A stretch of DNA of 64,000 nucleotides from Kaistella faecalis (GCF_019195395.1 NZ_CP078067.1:1193783-1257782); one strand, 5' to 3'. Shown: positions 8,984 through 18,129, counted from the stretch's first letter. Translations and numbers: made by a program. The notes: generated by a model from the letters alone, not told the origin.

Positions 8984-9735
8984 ATTTAGAGCATTATTTT
9001 TACAACAATCAAGATCGGCTGATACACAAATGGACCCATTACTTTGAAATCTACGAAGATCTTTTTTCACGTTTCAAAGGAAAAAAAATTAATATTTTAG
9101 AAATTGGTTTATTTCAGGGTGGAAGCATTCAGATGTGGCAAAATTATTTTGGCAACGATATGAAATATTTCGGTGTTGACATAAACGCGAACTGCAGGCA
9201 ATTTGAAGATAAAAACGTAACAGTTTTTATCGGGTCTCAAACTGATGAAGACTTTCTGAAAACTTTGGTTGAAACACTTCCAGAAATAGATATCATAATT
9301 GATGACGGCGGTCATATGATGGAGCAGCAGATTCTTACATTTAAGCACCTTTATAAGAAAATAAAAGAGGATGGAATATATTTGTGTGAGGATGTCTGTA
9401 CTTCTTACTGGTCAGAATATGGCGGTGGATACAAAAAAAAGTCTACATTTATTGAATTCGCTAAGCACCATATCGATAAACAAAATGCTTTCTATTCAAA
9501 GACTTTTTTATTAAAACCAGATGATTTTACATATAGCAATTACTCTATAACATTTTACGACGGAATTATAGCCTTTCATAAGAAGAAGAGAAGAAAAAAA
9601 CCTGAATCATTACAGATAGGGAAAAGATATTTTAATCCTGAAGACGATTATAAACCGTTATTTTTAAAGGAGAAAGTAAGTCTATTGGATAAACTGCATA
9701 AATTATACATTAAACTTAGATATTTTAACAATTGA
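8980..9735 (+). CDS. SAM-dependent methyltransferase, sugar O-methyltransferase (MycE/ElmMIII-like)
   Basis: 251 residues. The segments EIGLFQGGSIQMW (41-53), FGVDIN and IDDGGHM (107-113) followed by LCEDVCTSYWSEYGGGY match the methyltransferase family that includes MycE and the rhamnosyl O-methyltransferases of tetracenomycin-type pathways, where Asp and His of the DDGxH stretch bind metal and the sugar. It probably methylates a hydroxyl of a sugar in the surface glycan. It overlaps both neighbours by four bases (ATGA upstream, TTGA downstream). The exact substrate is inference. Confidence 0.78.
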   Translation: MNLEHYFYNNQDRLIHKWTHYFEIYEDLFSRFKGKKINILEIGLFQGGSIQMWQNYFGNDMKYFGVDINANCRQFEDKNVTVFIGSQTDEDFLKTLVETLPEIDIIIDDGGHMMEQQILTFKHLYKKIKEDGIYLCEDVCTSYWSEYGGGYKKKSTFIEFAKHHIDKQNAFYSKTFLLKPDDFTYSNYSITFYDGIIAFHKKKRRKKPESLQIGKRYFNPEDDYKPLFLKEKVSLLDKLHKLYIKLRYFNN

Positions 9736-10658
9736 CAAATCCCAAGATTTCAGTAATTATGCTCACCTACAATCATGCTCCTTTTCTGAAAGAAGCAATT
9801 GAAGGTGTGCTGATGCAGAAAACAGATTTTGATTTAGAGCTCATTATTTGCGATGATGCTTCAACGGATCATTCTGAGGATGTTATCAGACCTTATGCTG
9901 AAAGATATCCTTACCAAATAAAGTATTACCGCCATAACCTAAATATAGGATTTGTTGAAAATCAAAGATTTGCATTTCAAAAAGCATCCGGAAAATACTT
10001 GGCCTATTGCGAAGGTGATGATTACTGGACTGATGAAAACAAACTGCAGTTTCAGGTTTGTTTTTTGGAAAATAACCCTGATTTTGTAATGACTACAGCA
10101 CGTAACCTGCTCTTGCATCAAGATACTGGCGAAATTACAAAGGATGGCAAAGACTATATTTTCGGAAATAAAGATTTTGTAGATTACACACAAGAGAGTT
10201 TTTTCAGTGCAAGACCTACACAAACGTTTACCTATCTCATTCGTCGTGAGTTTCTTGACCTAAAATGGATTGATGTTTATTCCAATTATCGCGATCTTTA
10301 TTACTTTTACCATTTGCTCCAATTTGGCAATGGTAGGGCATTTAATAAGGTAGTGGGATTATATCGGCTTCATGAAGGAGGGGTTTACAGTTCGCTTGAA
10401 ATCGAGAAAAAACTGAAAACTTCAATAGACATTTTTAAGAACATTAAAACGGTTAACAATGACTCAAGAGCCAATGTTCAGGTTAGCAAAGATTTGGATG
10501 AACTGATTACTAAATATTTTTATCTTAAAGAATTTCCTAATCCTTTATTCAATAAAAAGCTCTATAAAGCAATGCTTGAGAGATTTTTGATTAATAAGGA
10601 TTATTATAACTTATTTTTACAAACTCTAAAAATCTTTAAATACGCTGTAAAAAGATAA
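9732..10658 (+). CDS. Family 2 glycosyltransferase
   Basis: 308 residues: ISVIMLTYNHAPFLKEAIEGVL at the start, DDAST at 41-45 and the metal-binding EGDDYWT at 94-100. This subgroup is common in capsule and O-antigen loci. The start codon is TTG, overlapping the preceding stop as TTGA; there is no better start. It is not close to the other GT2 enzymes here. The gene ends four bases before asnB. AT-rich, without membrane helices. Confidence 0.87.
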   Translation: MTNPKISVIMLTYNHAPFLKEAIEGVLMQKTDFDLELIICDDASTDHSEDVIRPYAERYPYQIKYYRHNLNIGFVENQRFAFQKASGKYLAYCEGDDYWTDENKLQFQVCFLENNPDFVMTTARNLLLHQDTGEITKDGKDYIFGNKDFVDYTQESFFSARPTQTFTYLIRREFLDLKWIDVYSNYRDLYYFYHLLQFGNGRAFNKVVGLYRLHEGGVYSSLEIEKKLKTSIDIFKNIKTVNNDSRANVQVSKDLDELITKYFYLKEFPNPLFNKKLYKAMLERFLINKDYYNLFLQTLKIFKYAVKR

Positions 10659-10662
10659 GCCT

Positions 10663-12459
10663 ATGTGCGGAATCGCTGGAATCATCGCCCCAAACGCCAG
10701 AAACTATACTGAAGAAATTCAGCAGATGACTGATGCCATAGCGCACCGCGGTCCGGATGCTGCACATCATGAATTTTACGGAAATGCCGCATTGGGACAC
10801 CGTAGACTTTCAATTATCGATCTTTCTGAAAACGGAAAACAGCCCATGTTTTCTGACTCTAAGAATGAATGCATCGTTCTTAATGGTGAAATTTACGGCT
10901 ATCAGGAACTGAAGAAAAAATATATAGATTATGCTTATCGCGGGACCTCCGACACCGAGGTGATTCTGGCAATGTATCAGCAACAAGGAAAAGAACTGCT
11001 TGCTGAACTTCCCGGAATGTTCGCTTTGGCAATTTGGAATGAAGAAAAACAGGAACTCTTCTGCGCACGAGACCGTTTCGGGGAAAAACCGTTTTATTAC
11101 ACCCTCGGAAAAAACGGCGAGTTTATATTTGCATCAGAAATTAAAGCCATTCTCGCTTCCGGATTAGTAAAACCGGAACTTAGCCAGGAGGCGCTTTATC
11201 ATTATCTTCAGTACGGTTACGTTAACGCTCATCAAAGTATTTATAGAAATATTCAGACACTTCCGCCGGCACACTCTCTGCTTTTACGCGCGGGAAAAAT
11301 TACCGTTGAAAGGTATTACAGTATTCCTAAGAATGACATTTCCATTTCTCTGTCGGAAGCTAAAGAAGAATTTACTTTGTTACTTAAAAATGCCGTACAA
11401 AAACAGTTGATTGCTGATGTAGAAGTCGGAAGTTTCCTGAGCGGAGGTTTGGATTCTTCTACAATTGTAGCAATGGTGAATGAATTTAAATCTACACAGA
11501 CTACAATAAGTTTCGGTTACTCCGGAGAAAGCAGTGAACTGAAATTTGCAGATGAAATTGCAAAAAAATACAGGACGAATCACATCGAAATTTATGAAAA
11601 CAGGGGTAATATCGCCGCAGAAATCACCAAAATTTCACCTTTTTTCGATGAACCTTTTGCCGATATGAGCTACAGTCCACAATACAAAATTTGCGAAGCG
11701 GCCGCCCGGCATTTAAAGGTAGTCTTAGCGGGCGACGTGGGCGACGAACTTTTCGGTGGTTACAGTTTTTATGGGGTGGAACACCAACTCAAAAATCATT
11801 TCAGTTACAATAACATTCTCGCGAAATTTGGCCTCAAACAGTTCGGGAGATTCCGCGAAACATCATACATTACCAAGGAAAATATCAGGAATAAAAATAT
11901 TCTGGATTTCCATCAGAATAAAGTCCGAAACTTTTTTACACCGAAAGAAATGGCGTCGCTGGGAATCAGTTCAAACTACCGGCAGCAGTACAGTTTCAAA
12001 GCTAACCCTGATTCTCTCAACGATATAATGCGTGTAGATCTGGAAAAATATGTGCCCGGAAATATGCTCGTAAAATCCGACAGAATGGCGATGGCCAACT
12101 CGCTGGAAGTTCGGACGCCGTTTCTTGATAAAGATTTTGCTGAATTCTGTATTCAATTGCCTGAAAATTTAAAACTCGACGGGAAAAACGATAAAATAAT
12201 CCTGCGGGAATCGATGCAGAATTACTGGACCGAAAACATCAGAAACAGAAATAAACAGGGCTTCGGATCTTCCGTTGAGCGTTGGTTTGAAGAACAGGGA
12301 CTAATTGAACTGTCAGATGTATTGCTGAAAGATAACACGCAGAAAATATTTGATTTTATTGATTTTAACGCCGCTCAGAAATTCCTGAATAAAGACAAAA
12401 AACACTGGAATCTGCTTCAGCTGGCACTTTGGGCAGATAATTACAAAACATACCTCTAG
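10663..12459 (+). CDS. asnB: Asparagine synthase, glutamine-hydrolysing type (AsnB family)
   Basis: 598 residues. The class II glutaminase domain begins MCGIAGI with catalytic Cys2 and NGEIYG around residue 75. The synthetase domain has the pyrophosphate loop SGGLDSS at 260-266. Housekeeping AsnB makes asparagine from aspartate and glutamine. Copies placed inside polysaccharide loci often amidate a sugar acid or amino sugar instead; UDP-glucuronate is made in this same locus, so amidation of a uronic acid is one possible role, but that is inference. The GC content recovers here compared with the preceding glycosyltransferases. Confidence 0.9.
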   Translation: MCGIAGIIAPNARNYTEEIQQMTDAIAHRGPDAAHHEFYGNAALGHRRLSIIDLSENGKQPMFSDSKNECIVLNGEIYGYQELKKKYIDYAYRGTSDTEVILAMYQQQGKELLAELPGMFALAIWNEEKQELFCARDRFGEKPFYYTLGKNGEFIFASEIKAILASGLVKPELSQEALYHYLQYGYVNAHQSIYRNIQTLPPAHSLLLRAGKITVERYYSIPKNDISISLSEAKEEFTLLLKNAVQKQLIADVEVGSFLSGGLDSSTIVAMVNEFKSTQTTISFGYSGESSELKFADEIAKKYRTNHIEIYENRGNIAAEITKISPFFDEPFADMSYSPQYKICEAAARHLKVVLAGDVGDELFGGYSFYGVEHQLKNHFSYNNILAKFGLKQFGRFRETSYITKENIRNKNILDFHQNKVRNFFTPKEMASLGISSNYRQQYSFKANPDSLNDIMRVDLEKYVPGNMLVKSDRMAMANSLEVRTPFLDKDFAEFCIQLPENLKLDGKNDKIILRESMQNYWTENIRNRNKQGFGSSVERWFEEQGLIELSDVLLKDNTQKIFDFIDFNAAQKFLNKDKKHWNLLQLALWADNYKTYL

Positions 12460-12468
12460 TCATTCTAT

Positions 12469-13404
12469 ATGCTGAATATTTCTGTCATCATGCCGGTTTA
12501 CAATGCTGCATCTTTTCTAAGAAAAGCGGTGGAATCTGCAGTGGAATTGAACGGTGTAAAAGAGATCATTCTGATTGAAGACGGCTCCACAGATCATTCC
12601 TTAGAAGTTTGCATGGAACTGTCGTCGTTATTTGATAAGGTGAAACTTTTTCAGCATCCTGACAAGGGGAACCACGGTGCGGGCGCATCGCGGAATCTCG
12701 GACTGCAAAGAGCATCAGGAGACTTTGTCGCGTTTTTAGATGCAGACGATTATTATCTTCCAAACAGGTTTGATGCTGAAAAAAAACTTTTTAGCACTGC
12801 TAACATCGAAGGTGTTTTCGGTGCGATTGGAACGGCTTTTCTCACTGAAAAAGGCAGGACTGAATTTCAGGAAAAATTTAAAAATACTGACCTTACTACA
12901 GTAAATTATCCGGCGGAAGGAAAGGATGTTTTCTACGGTTTACTCGGTCTCGACAAAACTTTCGGCAGTTTTTTTCACCTCAACGGTTTGACTGTGAGAA
13001 GCGAAAGCATCAGAAAAAATAATCTCAAGTTCAATGAAACTCTCCGTGTTCATCAGGACACCGATTTCATCATTAAACTTGCCTGGCATTGTTACTTGAA
13101 ATCAGGAAATATCACCGAAGCAATAGCAGTTCGGGGCGTTCATGATGACAACCGGATAACCAAAATAAAAAGATATTCAGACAAATACAATCAGAGACAG
13201 ATGCTGTTGTGGAATTCTGTATACGAATGGGCTGAGGACAAAAACATTAAAAAGGAATATAAAGACCATCTCTTTTTGACAAAAAAATCATTTGAACTGT
13301 CTTTAAATAAAGGCGTGACGAAATATTTTAATATTTTCGCAGCAACACTTAAAGACCCAAAAATTCTGAAAACCAGATACCGTTTTACCTACCTGAACAG
13401 ATAA
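12469..13404 (+). CDS. Family 2 glycosyltransferase, tandem paralogue A
   Basis: 311 residues: ISVIMPVYNAASFLRKAV, then IEDGSTDHSLEV, and the metal-binding DADD at 91-94. It is followed six bases later by a close relative (13411-14355); both carry the stretch KLFQHPDKGNHGAGASRNLG, and the gene at 8033 is a more distant third copy. It is expected to add a sugar to the same glycan, with altered acceptor or donor preference after duplication. No upstream promoter; ten bases after asnB. Confidence 0.88.
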   Translation: MLNISVIMPVYNAASFLRKAVESAVELNGVKEIILIEDGSTDHSLEVCMELSSLFDKVKLFQHPDKGNHGAGASRNLGLQRASGDFVAFLDADDYYLPNRFDAEKKLFSTANIEGVFGAIGTAFLTEKGRTEFQEKFKNTDLTTVNYPAEGKDVFYGLLGLDKTFGSFFHLNGLTVRSESIRKNNLKFNETLRVHQDTDFIIKLAWHCYLKSGNITEAIAVRGVHDDNRITKIKRYSDKYNQRQMLLWNSVYEWAEDKNIKKEYKDHLFLTKKSFELSLNKGVTKYFNIFAATLKDPKILKTRYRFTYLNR

Positions 13405-13410
13405 AGTATT

Positions 13411-14355
13411 ATGAAAATTTCCGTCATTATTCCTGTATACAATGCTGAAAAGTACGTTTCCCAAGCCGTGGAATCTGCTTTGCAGCTTGACGAAGTTTTC
13501 GAAATAATTCTGGTGGAAGACCAATCGCCGGACAATGCTTTGGAGGTATGTGAAAAATTAGCGGAAAAACATGAACGCGTTAAACTTTTCCAGCATCCTG
13601 ACAAGGGAAATCATGGCGCCGGAGCCAGCCGAAATTTAGGATTGGCAAAAGCGACAGGAGATTTTATTGCGTTTCTGGATGCTGACGATTATTATCTCCC
13701 GAACCGTTTTGATGCAGAAAAAGAACTTTTTATAAACCAAGATGTTGATGGTGTTTACGGGGCTTTGGGCGTGCATTATTACACTAAAAAAGCCAAAGAA
13801 CAGCATCATAAGATCTATGGTGACCGGCTTACTACGGTTTACAAAAAACATCCGCCAAAAGATGTATTCCGCGGACAATTGGGAATGAACGGCAGTTTCG
13901 GACTTTTCAGTATTGACACGTTAACTCTAAGAACATCTTCGCTCGATAAGGTCAGCCCCATGATGAAAACTCACCTGAGGTTGCATCAGGACACAGAATT
14001 TCTGTTCAGGATTTCCTATTATTTAGACTTGTATTCAGGTATTCTGGATCAGGCAGTGGCGGTGCGCGGTGTTCACGAAAACAACAGAATTACACAGGTT
14101 GATTCAAAGAAAATAAATCCGGCTTCAACACGAGTTTTACTCTGGCGCGAAGTGAACAGTTGGGCTCAAAATGAACCCACAATGCCTACGGACATCAAGC
14201 TACATATAAAGCGGATGCACAGAAGTTGGGAAATTGCAAACGCTTCACCGTTAAAAAAATGGATGATGATTTTGAGGTATCTGATCACGGATTACAGAAG
14301 TATCCGCTCAGGACTCTATAATATTAATTTCAGGAATAACCTTTTCTCAATTTAA
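13411..14355 (+). CDS. Family 2 glycosyltransferase, tandem paralogue B
   Basis: 314 residues: ISVIIPVYNAEKYVSQAVES at the N-terminus, EDQSPDNALEV, and the metal-binding DADD at 90-93. It shares long identical stretches with the product of 12469-13404 in the first 110 residues and differs more in the C-terminal acceptor-binding half. Its last four bases overlap the end of the convergent methyltransferase gene on the other strand. It ends the long plus-strand operon that begins near 3381. Confidence 0.88.
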   Translation: MKISVIIPVYNAEKYVSQAVESALQLDEVFEIILVEDQSPDNALEVCEKLAEKHERVKLFQHPDKGNHGAGASRNLGLAKATGDFIAFLDADDYYLPNRFDAEKELFINQDVDGVYGALGVHYYTKKAKEQHHKIYGDRLTTVYKKHPPKDVFRGQLGMNGSFGLFSIDTLTLRTSSLDKVSPMMKTHLRLHQDTEFLFRISYYLDLYSGILDQAVAVRGVHENNRITQVDSKKINPASTRVLLWREVNSWAQNEPTMPTDIKLHIKRMHRSWEIANASPLKKWMMILRYLITDYRSIRSGLYNINFRNNLFSI

Positions 14356-15125
14356 TTTTTTACAAAAACACCTACATATTTCCCTTCAAATTCTACAACA
14401 GTGGGTGAAATCGTATTGCGTGTACAGAAATCCTGAAACGCAGCGTTATCGCCGATATCATCGCTGATAAATACACCGCCCTTTCTCAGATGTTGATACA
14501 TTTCCCTGTAAGCCCAGGTTCTCCCCTCATAACTTTTGTCGGAATCATAGTGAATAACATCTGCCCGGTTCATTTCACCGAAAATCTTAGGTATAGATTC
14601 TTTGTCAGCATGACGGAAAAGCTTCCAGTATTTCTTTAATCGGTCCGGAACGACAGCACCTACATAACGGTCCCCATCCTGACTCAGATATGGCATATCC
14701 GAGCTATAAAGTGTGCCGTTTCTTTTCTGTAAAGAAAGCAATGCTGCTAATGAAGACCAACCGTAAGCTACGCCCGTTTCTACAACACTTTCAGCATTGG
14801 TAAATTCGCAGGCATAATAAATAAGCTCCAGAGCGCCGGCTCCTCCCATTTTGATTGGGCACTCTTTTTCCCTCTTCGAAGCATCATGCAACTCTTCTGA
14901 GAATAGGTTTTGAAAGTTTTCGAATTTAATACCGAAAAGCTGCCCTATTGCAGTTTCCTGATTTACCGCAAGTGACTGTGCCCATTCTGTGGTACGCGCT
15001 TTTCCGCGAAAAGCACTTTTTCTGTTGAATATATTTTTTATGATTTTCCGGCCCAGTTCAGGATACAGATCCGGGCGTTTTATATAGCCTACAAGGGTTT
15101 TGGCAACTCGTTTTAATTCGCTCAC
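14352..15125 (-). CDS. Class I SAM-dependent methyltransferase (Methyltransf_24 type), inverted in the locus
   Basis: 257 residues from a GTG at 15125 (an in-frame stop lies just upstream). The SAM-binding segment is VETGVAYGWSS (115-125), then LYSSDMPYLS and a later DVIHYDSDKSYEGR and FISDDIGDN, typical of the Methyltransf_24 class. Substrate unknown; glycan or nucleotide sugar modification is likely from position. It is the only gene of the polysaccharide locus on the minus strand and so has its own promoter, with a TATTTTTG box 17 bases before the start. Confidence 0.82.
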   Translation of the reverse strand: MSELKRVAKTLVGYIKRPDLYPELGRKIIKNIFNRKSAFRGKARTTEWAQSLAVNQETAIGQLFGIKFENFQNLFSEELHDASKREKECPIKMGGAGALELIYYACEFTNAESVVETGVAYGWSSLAALLSLQKRNGTLYSSDMPYLSQDGDRYVGAVVPDRLKKYWKLFRHADKESIPKIFGEMNRADVIHYDSDKSYEGRTWAYREMYQHLRKGGVFISDDIGDNAAFQDFCTRNTISPTVVEFEGKYVGVFVKN

Positions 15126-15142
15126 TTATGTTTATTATTCAA

Positions 15143-15150
15143 CAAAAATA
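15143..15150 (-). promoter_or_regulatory. TAnnTTTG box for the inverted methyltransferase
   Basis: TATTTTTG on the minus strand (15150 to 15143), 17 bases before the GTG at 15125. It is divergent to the TATATTTG box at 15181 on the plus strand. Confidence 0.55.
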
Positions 15151-15180
15151 AGTAAAAATCCCAAACATGCAGAAAACGGT

Positions 15181-15188
15181 TATATTTG
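15181..15188 (+). promoter_or_regulatory. TAnnTTTG promoter box for the first of two duplicated glycosyltransferases
   Basis: TATATTTG, 46 bases before the ATG at 15235. A short open frame (15192-15221) starts three bases after the box. The duplicated gene at 16136 has an equivalent box 45 bases before its ATG. Confidence 0.6.
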
Positions 15189-15191
15189 TAG

Positions 15192-15221
15192 ATGAAAGGA
15201 TTATTGAGGATGCTAATTTAA
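15192..15221 (+). other. Possible nine-codon leader ORF upstream of a glycosyltransferase gene
   Basis: ATG at 15192, three bases after a TATATTTG box, followed by nine sense codons in total and TAA at 15219-15221, 13 bases before the real gene's ATG and in a different frame. It could be translated from the 5' end of the mRNA and influence the downstream gene, or be chance. No conservation information. Confidence 0.25.
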
Positions 15222-15234
15222 TACCTACGAGATC

Positions 15235-16065
15235 ATGAAATTTTCTGTCCTTGTCGCCAACTATAACAACGGGGAATTTTTCCGTGACTGCTACCAGTCT
15301 ATCGTTTCACAATCTTACGATAATTGGGAAGTGATTATTCTTGATGATAAATCCACAGACAATTCCCTGCAGGTCATCCGGGAATTGATTGGAGATGATT
15401 CCCGTTTCCGGATTTACGAAAATGCTGAAAATGCGGGCGTAGGTGTCATCAAATCAAAACTCATTAAACTGGCTACCGGTGATATTTGTGGTTTTGTAGA
15501 TCCAGATGACACGATTCTCCCCACCGCCATCGAAAAATCAGTAGGGATTTTCAGTAAACACAAAAAAACTGTTCTTACTTATTCGCGTTTTATGAAGTGC
15601 GATAAAGATCTTCATCCTTTAGCACCCTTTCAATCCGCAAAACAGGTTGTAAATAATAATCCTTATTTTTTTAACTGTCCTATCGTTATCAATCATTTTG
15701 TATGTTTCCGGAGAGATGTTTATTTTCAGACCGAGAAAATAAATCCGGAATTACGAATTTCCGAAGATCAGGATCTCTATCTTAAGATGTACGAAAAAGG
15801 TAATGTAAAGTTCATCAGCGATACGAATTATCTTTACCGCACGCATGCCGGCGGAATCTCCCAAAACGACAACAAAAAAAAATCTTACGAGTTGTGGGGA
15901 TTAGTGATTTGGAATGCGATGCAGCGGCGCGGTCTGAAAAAAATACATGGCAAAAAAATTCCCGAGATCTATACCAATGCTCAGGAGATTTTTGATTTGC
16001 TCAAATATCAGAACTCCTATTTTTACAGAATCAGGAAGAGAATTTTGGCTGCTTTTTATAATTAG
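15235..16065 (+). CDS. Family 2 glycosyltransferase, duplicate 1
   Basis: 276 residues: FSVLVANYNNGEFFRDCYQS, LDDKSTDNSLQV and the metal-binding DPDD at 89-92. It is a close paralogue of the next gene, of identical length, sharing ANYNNG, STDNSL, DSRF, DPDD, EDQDLYLK/VDQDLYLK and the C-terminal QEIFDLL.YQN. Each copy has its own promoter box at nearly the same distance. Expected role is sugar transfer in surface glycan synthesis; specificity unknown. Confidence 0.88.
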   Translation: MKFSVLVANYNNGEFFRDCYQSIVSQSYDNWEVIILDDKSTDNSLQVIRELIGDDSRFRIYENAENAGVGVIKSKLIKLATGDICGFVDPDDTILPTAIEKSVGIFSKHKKTVLTYSRFMKCDKDLHPLAPFQSAKQVVNNNPYFFNCPIVINHFVCFRRDVYFQTEKINPELRISEDQDLYLKMYEKGNVKFISDTNYLYRTHAGGISQNDNKKKSYELWGLVIWNAMQRRGLKKIHGKKIPEIYTNAQEIFDLLKYQNSYFYRIRKRILAAFYN

Positions 16066-16082
16066 CCTGCAGATAAAACTCC

Positions 16083-16090
16083 TATCTTTG
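16083..16090 (+). promoter_or_regulatory. TAnnTTTG promoter box for duplicate 2
   Basis: TATCTTTG, 45 bases before the ATG at 16136. The spacing matches the box before duplicate 1 (46 bases), suggesting the promoter was copied with the gene. Confidence 0.5.
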
Positions 16091-16135
16091 GGAATCAATT
16101 GGTTTTTCTACCTTAAATTTATTTAGTACTTCTTC

Positions 16136-16966
16136 ATGAAATTTTCGATCCTTATTGCCAACTACAACAACGGCAGATTTTTTTCAGACTGTTATTATTC
16201 TGTCATTTCGCAAACCTATTCTGATTGGGAAGCCATTATTGTGGATGACTGCTCTACGGATAATTCGTTAGAACTCATCGGAAATCTAATTCAGGGAGAC
16301 TCAAGATTTAAAATTTTTACTAACGAAAGCAATCAGGGATGTGGTTACACCAAGCGGAGAGCCCTGGAATTAGCAACTGGTAAAATCTGTGGCTTTCTGG
16401 ATCCTGACGATGCGCTTCAAGAACAGGCATTAGAGTTTTCAGTGAAGGAATACCACGAAAAAAATATTGTAGCAACTTATTCGAAAATAACATTCTGCGA
16501 CCCCAAACTTAACCCCGTAAGTGATTTCAAGAAGATAAATAAAATTCTTAACGACCGTTTTTTCTTTAATCTACCGATACAGATTCATCATTTTTTCACG
16601 TTTAAAAAAGCGGCTTACGATGAAACTGTGGGGATAGATCCCACCTTAAAATCTGCGGTTGACCAGGATTTATACTTGAAAGTTCTGGAAAGAGGTGACG
16701 TCACTTTTATTCCTCAAAACCTGTATTTTTACCGGCGGCACGCAAAAGGAATTTCGCAGCACACTTCAAAAGTAAAAGCTAAAAAGAATTTCGCAAAAGT
16801 TATTTTTGAAGCTTTTAAAAGAAGAGGAATCACCGAAATCAACGGGAAAAACGTCCCTGAAAATTACGCACAATCTCAGGAAATCTTCGATCTGCTGAAT
16901 TACCAGAATAATATTCCGTTCCGGCTGATTAAAAAACTCAAAATCATTCTTCAAAATTTTGTATAA
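16136..16966 (+). CDS. Family 2 glycosyltransferase, duplicate 2
   Basis: 276 residues: FSILIANYNNGRFFSDCYYS, VDDCSTDNSLEL and DPDD at 89-92. Tandem paralogue of the preceding gene; the two differ most between residues 95 and 160, the region that often shapes acceptor choice. The stop is directly followed by the ATG of the next gene with no spacer, so translation is probably coupled. Donor sugar unknown. Confidence 0.88.
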   Translation: MKFSILIANYNNGRFFSDCYYSVISQTYSDWEAIIVDDCSTDNSLELIGNLIQGDSRFKIFTNESNQGCGYTKRRALELATGKICGFLDPDDALQEQALEFSVKEYHEKNIVATYSKITFCDPKLNPVSDFKKINKILNDRFFFNLPIQIHHFFTFKKAAYDETVGIDPTLKSAVDQDLYLKVLERGDVTFIPQNLYFYRRHAKGISQHTSKVKAKKNFAKVIFEAFKRRGITEINGKNVPENYAQSQEIFDLLNYQNNIPFRLIKKLKIILQNFV

Positions 16967-18127
16967 ATGATACCTGAGCAAAAAATTAAAATCCTCTTCC
17001 GCCACAGGTCCATGGAAATGGGCGGTGTTGAGAAAGTGATGCTGAGTGTTCTAAACAATCTGGATCCGGAAAAATTTGAGATGACCGTTCTCCTTAATCT
17101 CAACCAGGGTGAACTTCGGAACGAATTCCCCGCAAATGTACGCAAAGTATTTCTGACAAAAGGAAAAGAGGACTTTTCTACAAACACGCTGCTGGCAAAA
17201 ATTCAGCTTTTTAAAAGGAAAATAAAACTTAAGAAATTCAATAAACATCCGGAAGTTATCGATAAAGAAATCCTGAAGGATGAATTTGATGTTGAAATAG
17301 CGATGACCTACAATGATTTCTCGGCAGTTTTAAATTCTACCAATAAAAAATCAAAAAAAATAGGCTGGTTTCATTCAGAGATCAATCTGCCGAAACTGCA
17401 GCCTTTGGTCCCTAAAATTCTGGAGCAGTTTCCTCAGTTCGATCACATGATTTACTGTTCAGAGAAAATCCGGACGATCATGCACGACATTTATCCAAAA
17501 CTCGCATACCCACCGGAAAGTGTAATTATCAATGCTATTCCGATAGAGGAAATCCGGGAAAAGAGTCAAGAAAATATTGCCGACTTGCCATCTAAACCTG
17601 TTTTTGTTTCGGTCGGCAGGCTTCATACCAGGAAAGGCTACCATAAACTTATGGATGCGCATCATCAGCTTCTGAAAGAGGGTTTTCAGCATTCTGTAAT
17701 GGTAATTGGTGACGGCGAGGAACTCACAAATCTTTTAGCACAACAGAAAAAACTTGGGGTTGAAAAAACTTTTGTTCTCGCAGGCAACAAAATGAATCCG
17801 TATCCCTACATCAAAAATGCAGATTTCTTTATCATGCCTTCCGAATCCGAAGCCTGGCCGCTGGTTTTGGCGGAAGCTTTAATTCTACAGAAACCCACCA
17901 TCGCAACAGACACCGGCGATGTGGCTACAATGCTGGAACACTTCGAAACAGGTTATCTGATCAATTACAGAACTGAAGAAATTTTTGAGGCAATGAAAGT
18001 GTTTTTAACCAACGCTGAGCTTATCAAAAGCATTAATGATAATCTGAAAAACATCAGCGCTAAGTTCGATAACAACAAAATTTTTATGGCAATTGAAGAA
18101 ATCATCCTTAATTTAGTAAAAAAATAA
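16967..18127 (+). CDS. GT4-type (group 1) glycosyltransferase
   Basis: 386 residues with the GT-B fold. The N-terminal part has RSMEMGGVEKVMLSVL (glycine-rich acceptor loop); the C-terminal half has SVGRLHTRKGYHKLMDAH and the conserved nucleotide-sugar motif PSESEAWPLVLAEAL (E-x7-E type). It is a retaining transferase that probably extends the glycan in the cytoplasm. It is paralogous to the product of 18694-19860. Starts immediately after the preceding stop and ends two bases before the acetyltransferase gene. Confidence 0.88.
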   Translation: MIPEQKIKILFRHRSMEMGGVEKVMLSVLNNLDPEKFEMTVLLNLNQGELRNEFPANVRKVFLTKGKEDFSTNTLLAKIQLFKRKIKLKKFNKHPEVIDKEILKDEFDVEIAMTYNDFSAVLNSTNKKSKKIGWFHSEINLPKLQPLVPKILEQFPQFDHMIYCSEKIRTIMHDIYPKLAYPPESVIINAIPIEEIREKSQENIADLPSKPVFVSVGRLHTRKGYHKLMDAHHQLLKEGFQHSVMVIGDGEELTNLLAQQKKLGVEKTFVLAGNKMNPYPYIKNADFFIMPSESEAWPLVLAEALILQKPTIATDTGDVATMLEHFETGYLINYRTEEIFEAMKVFLTNAELIKSINDNLKNISAKFDNNKIFMAIEEIILNLVKK

Positions 18128-18129
18128 AC

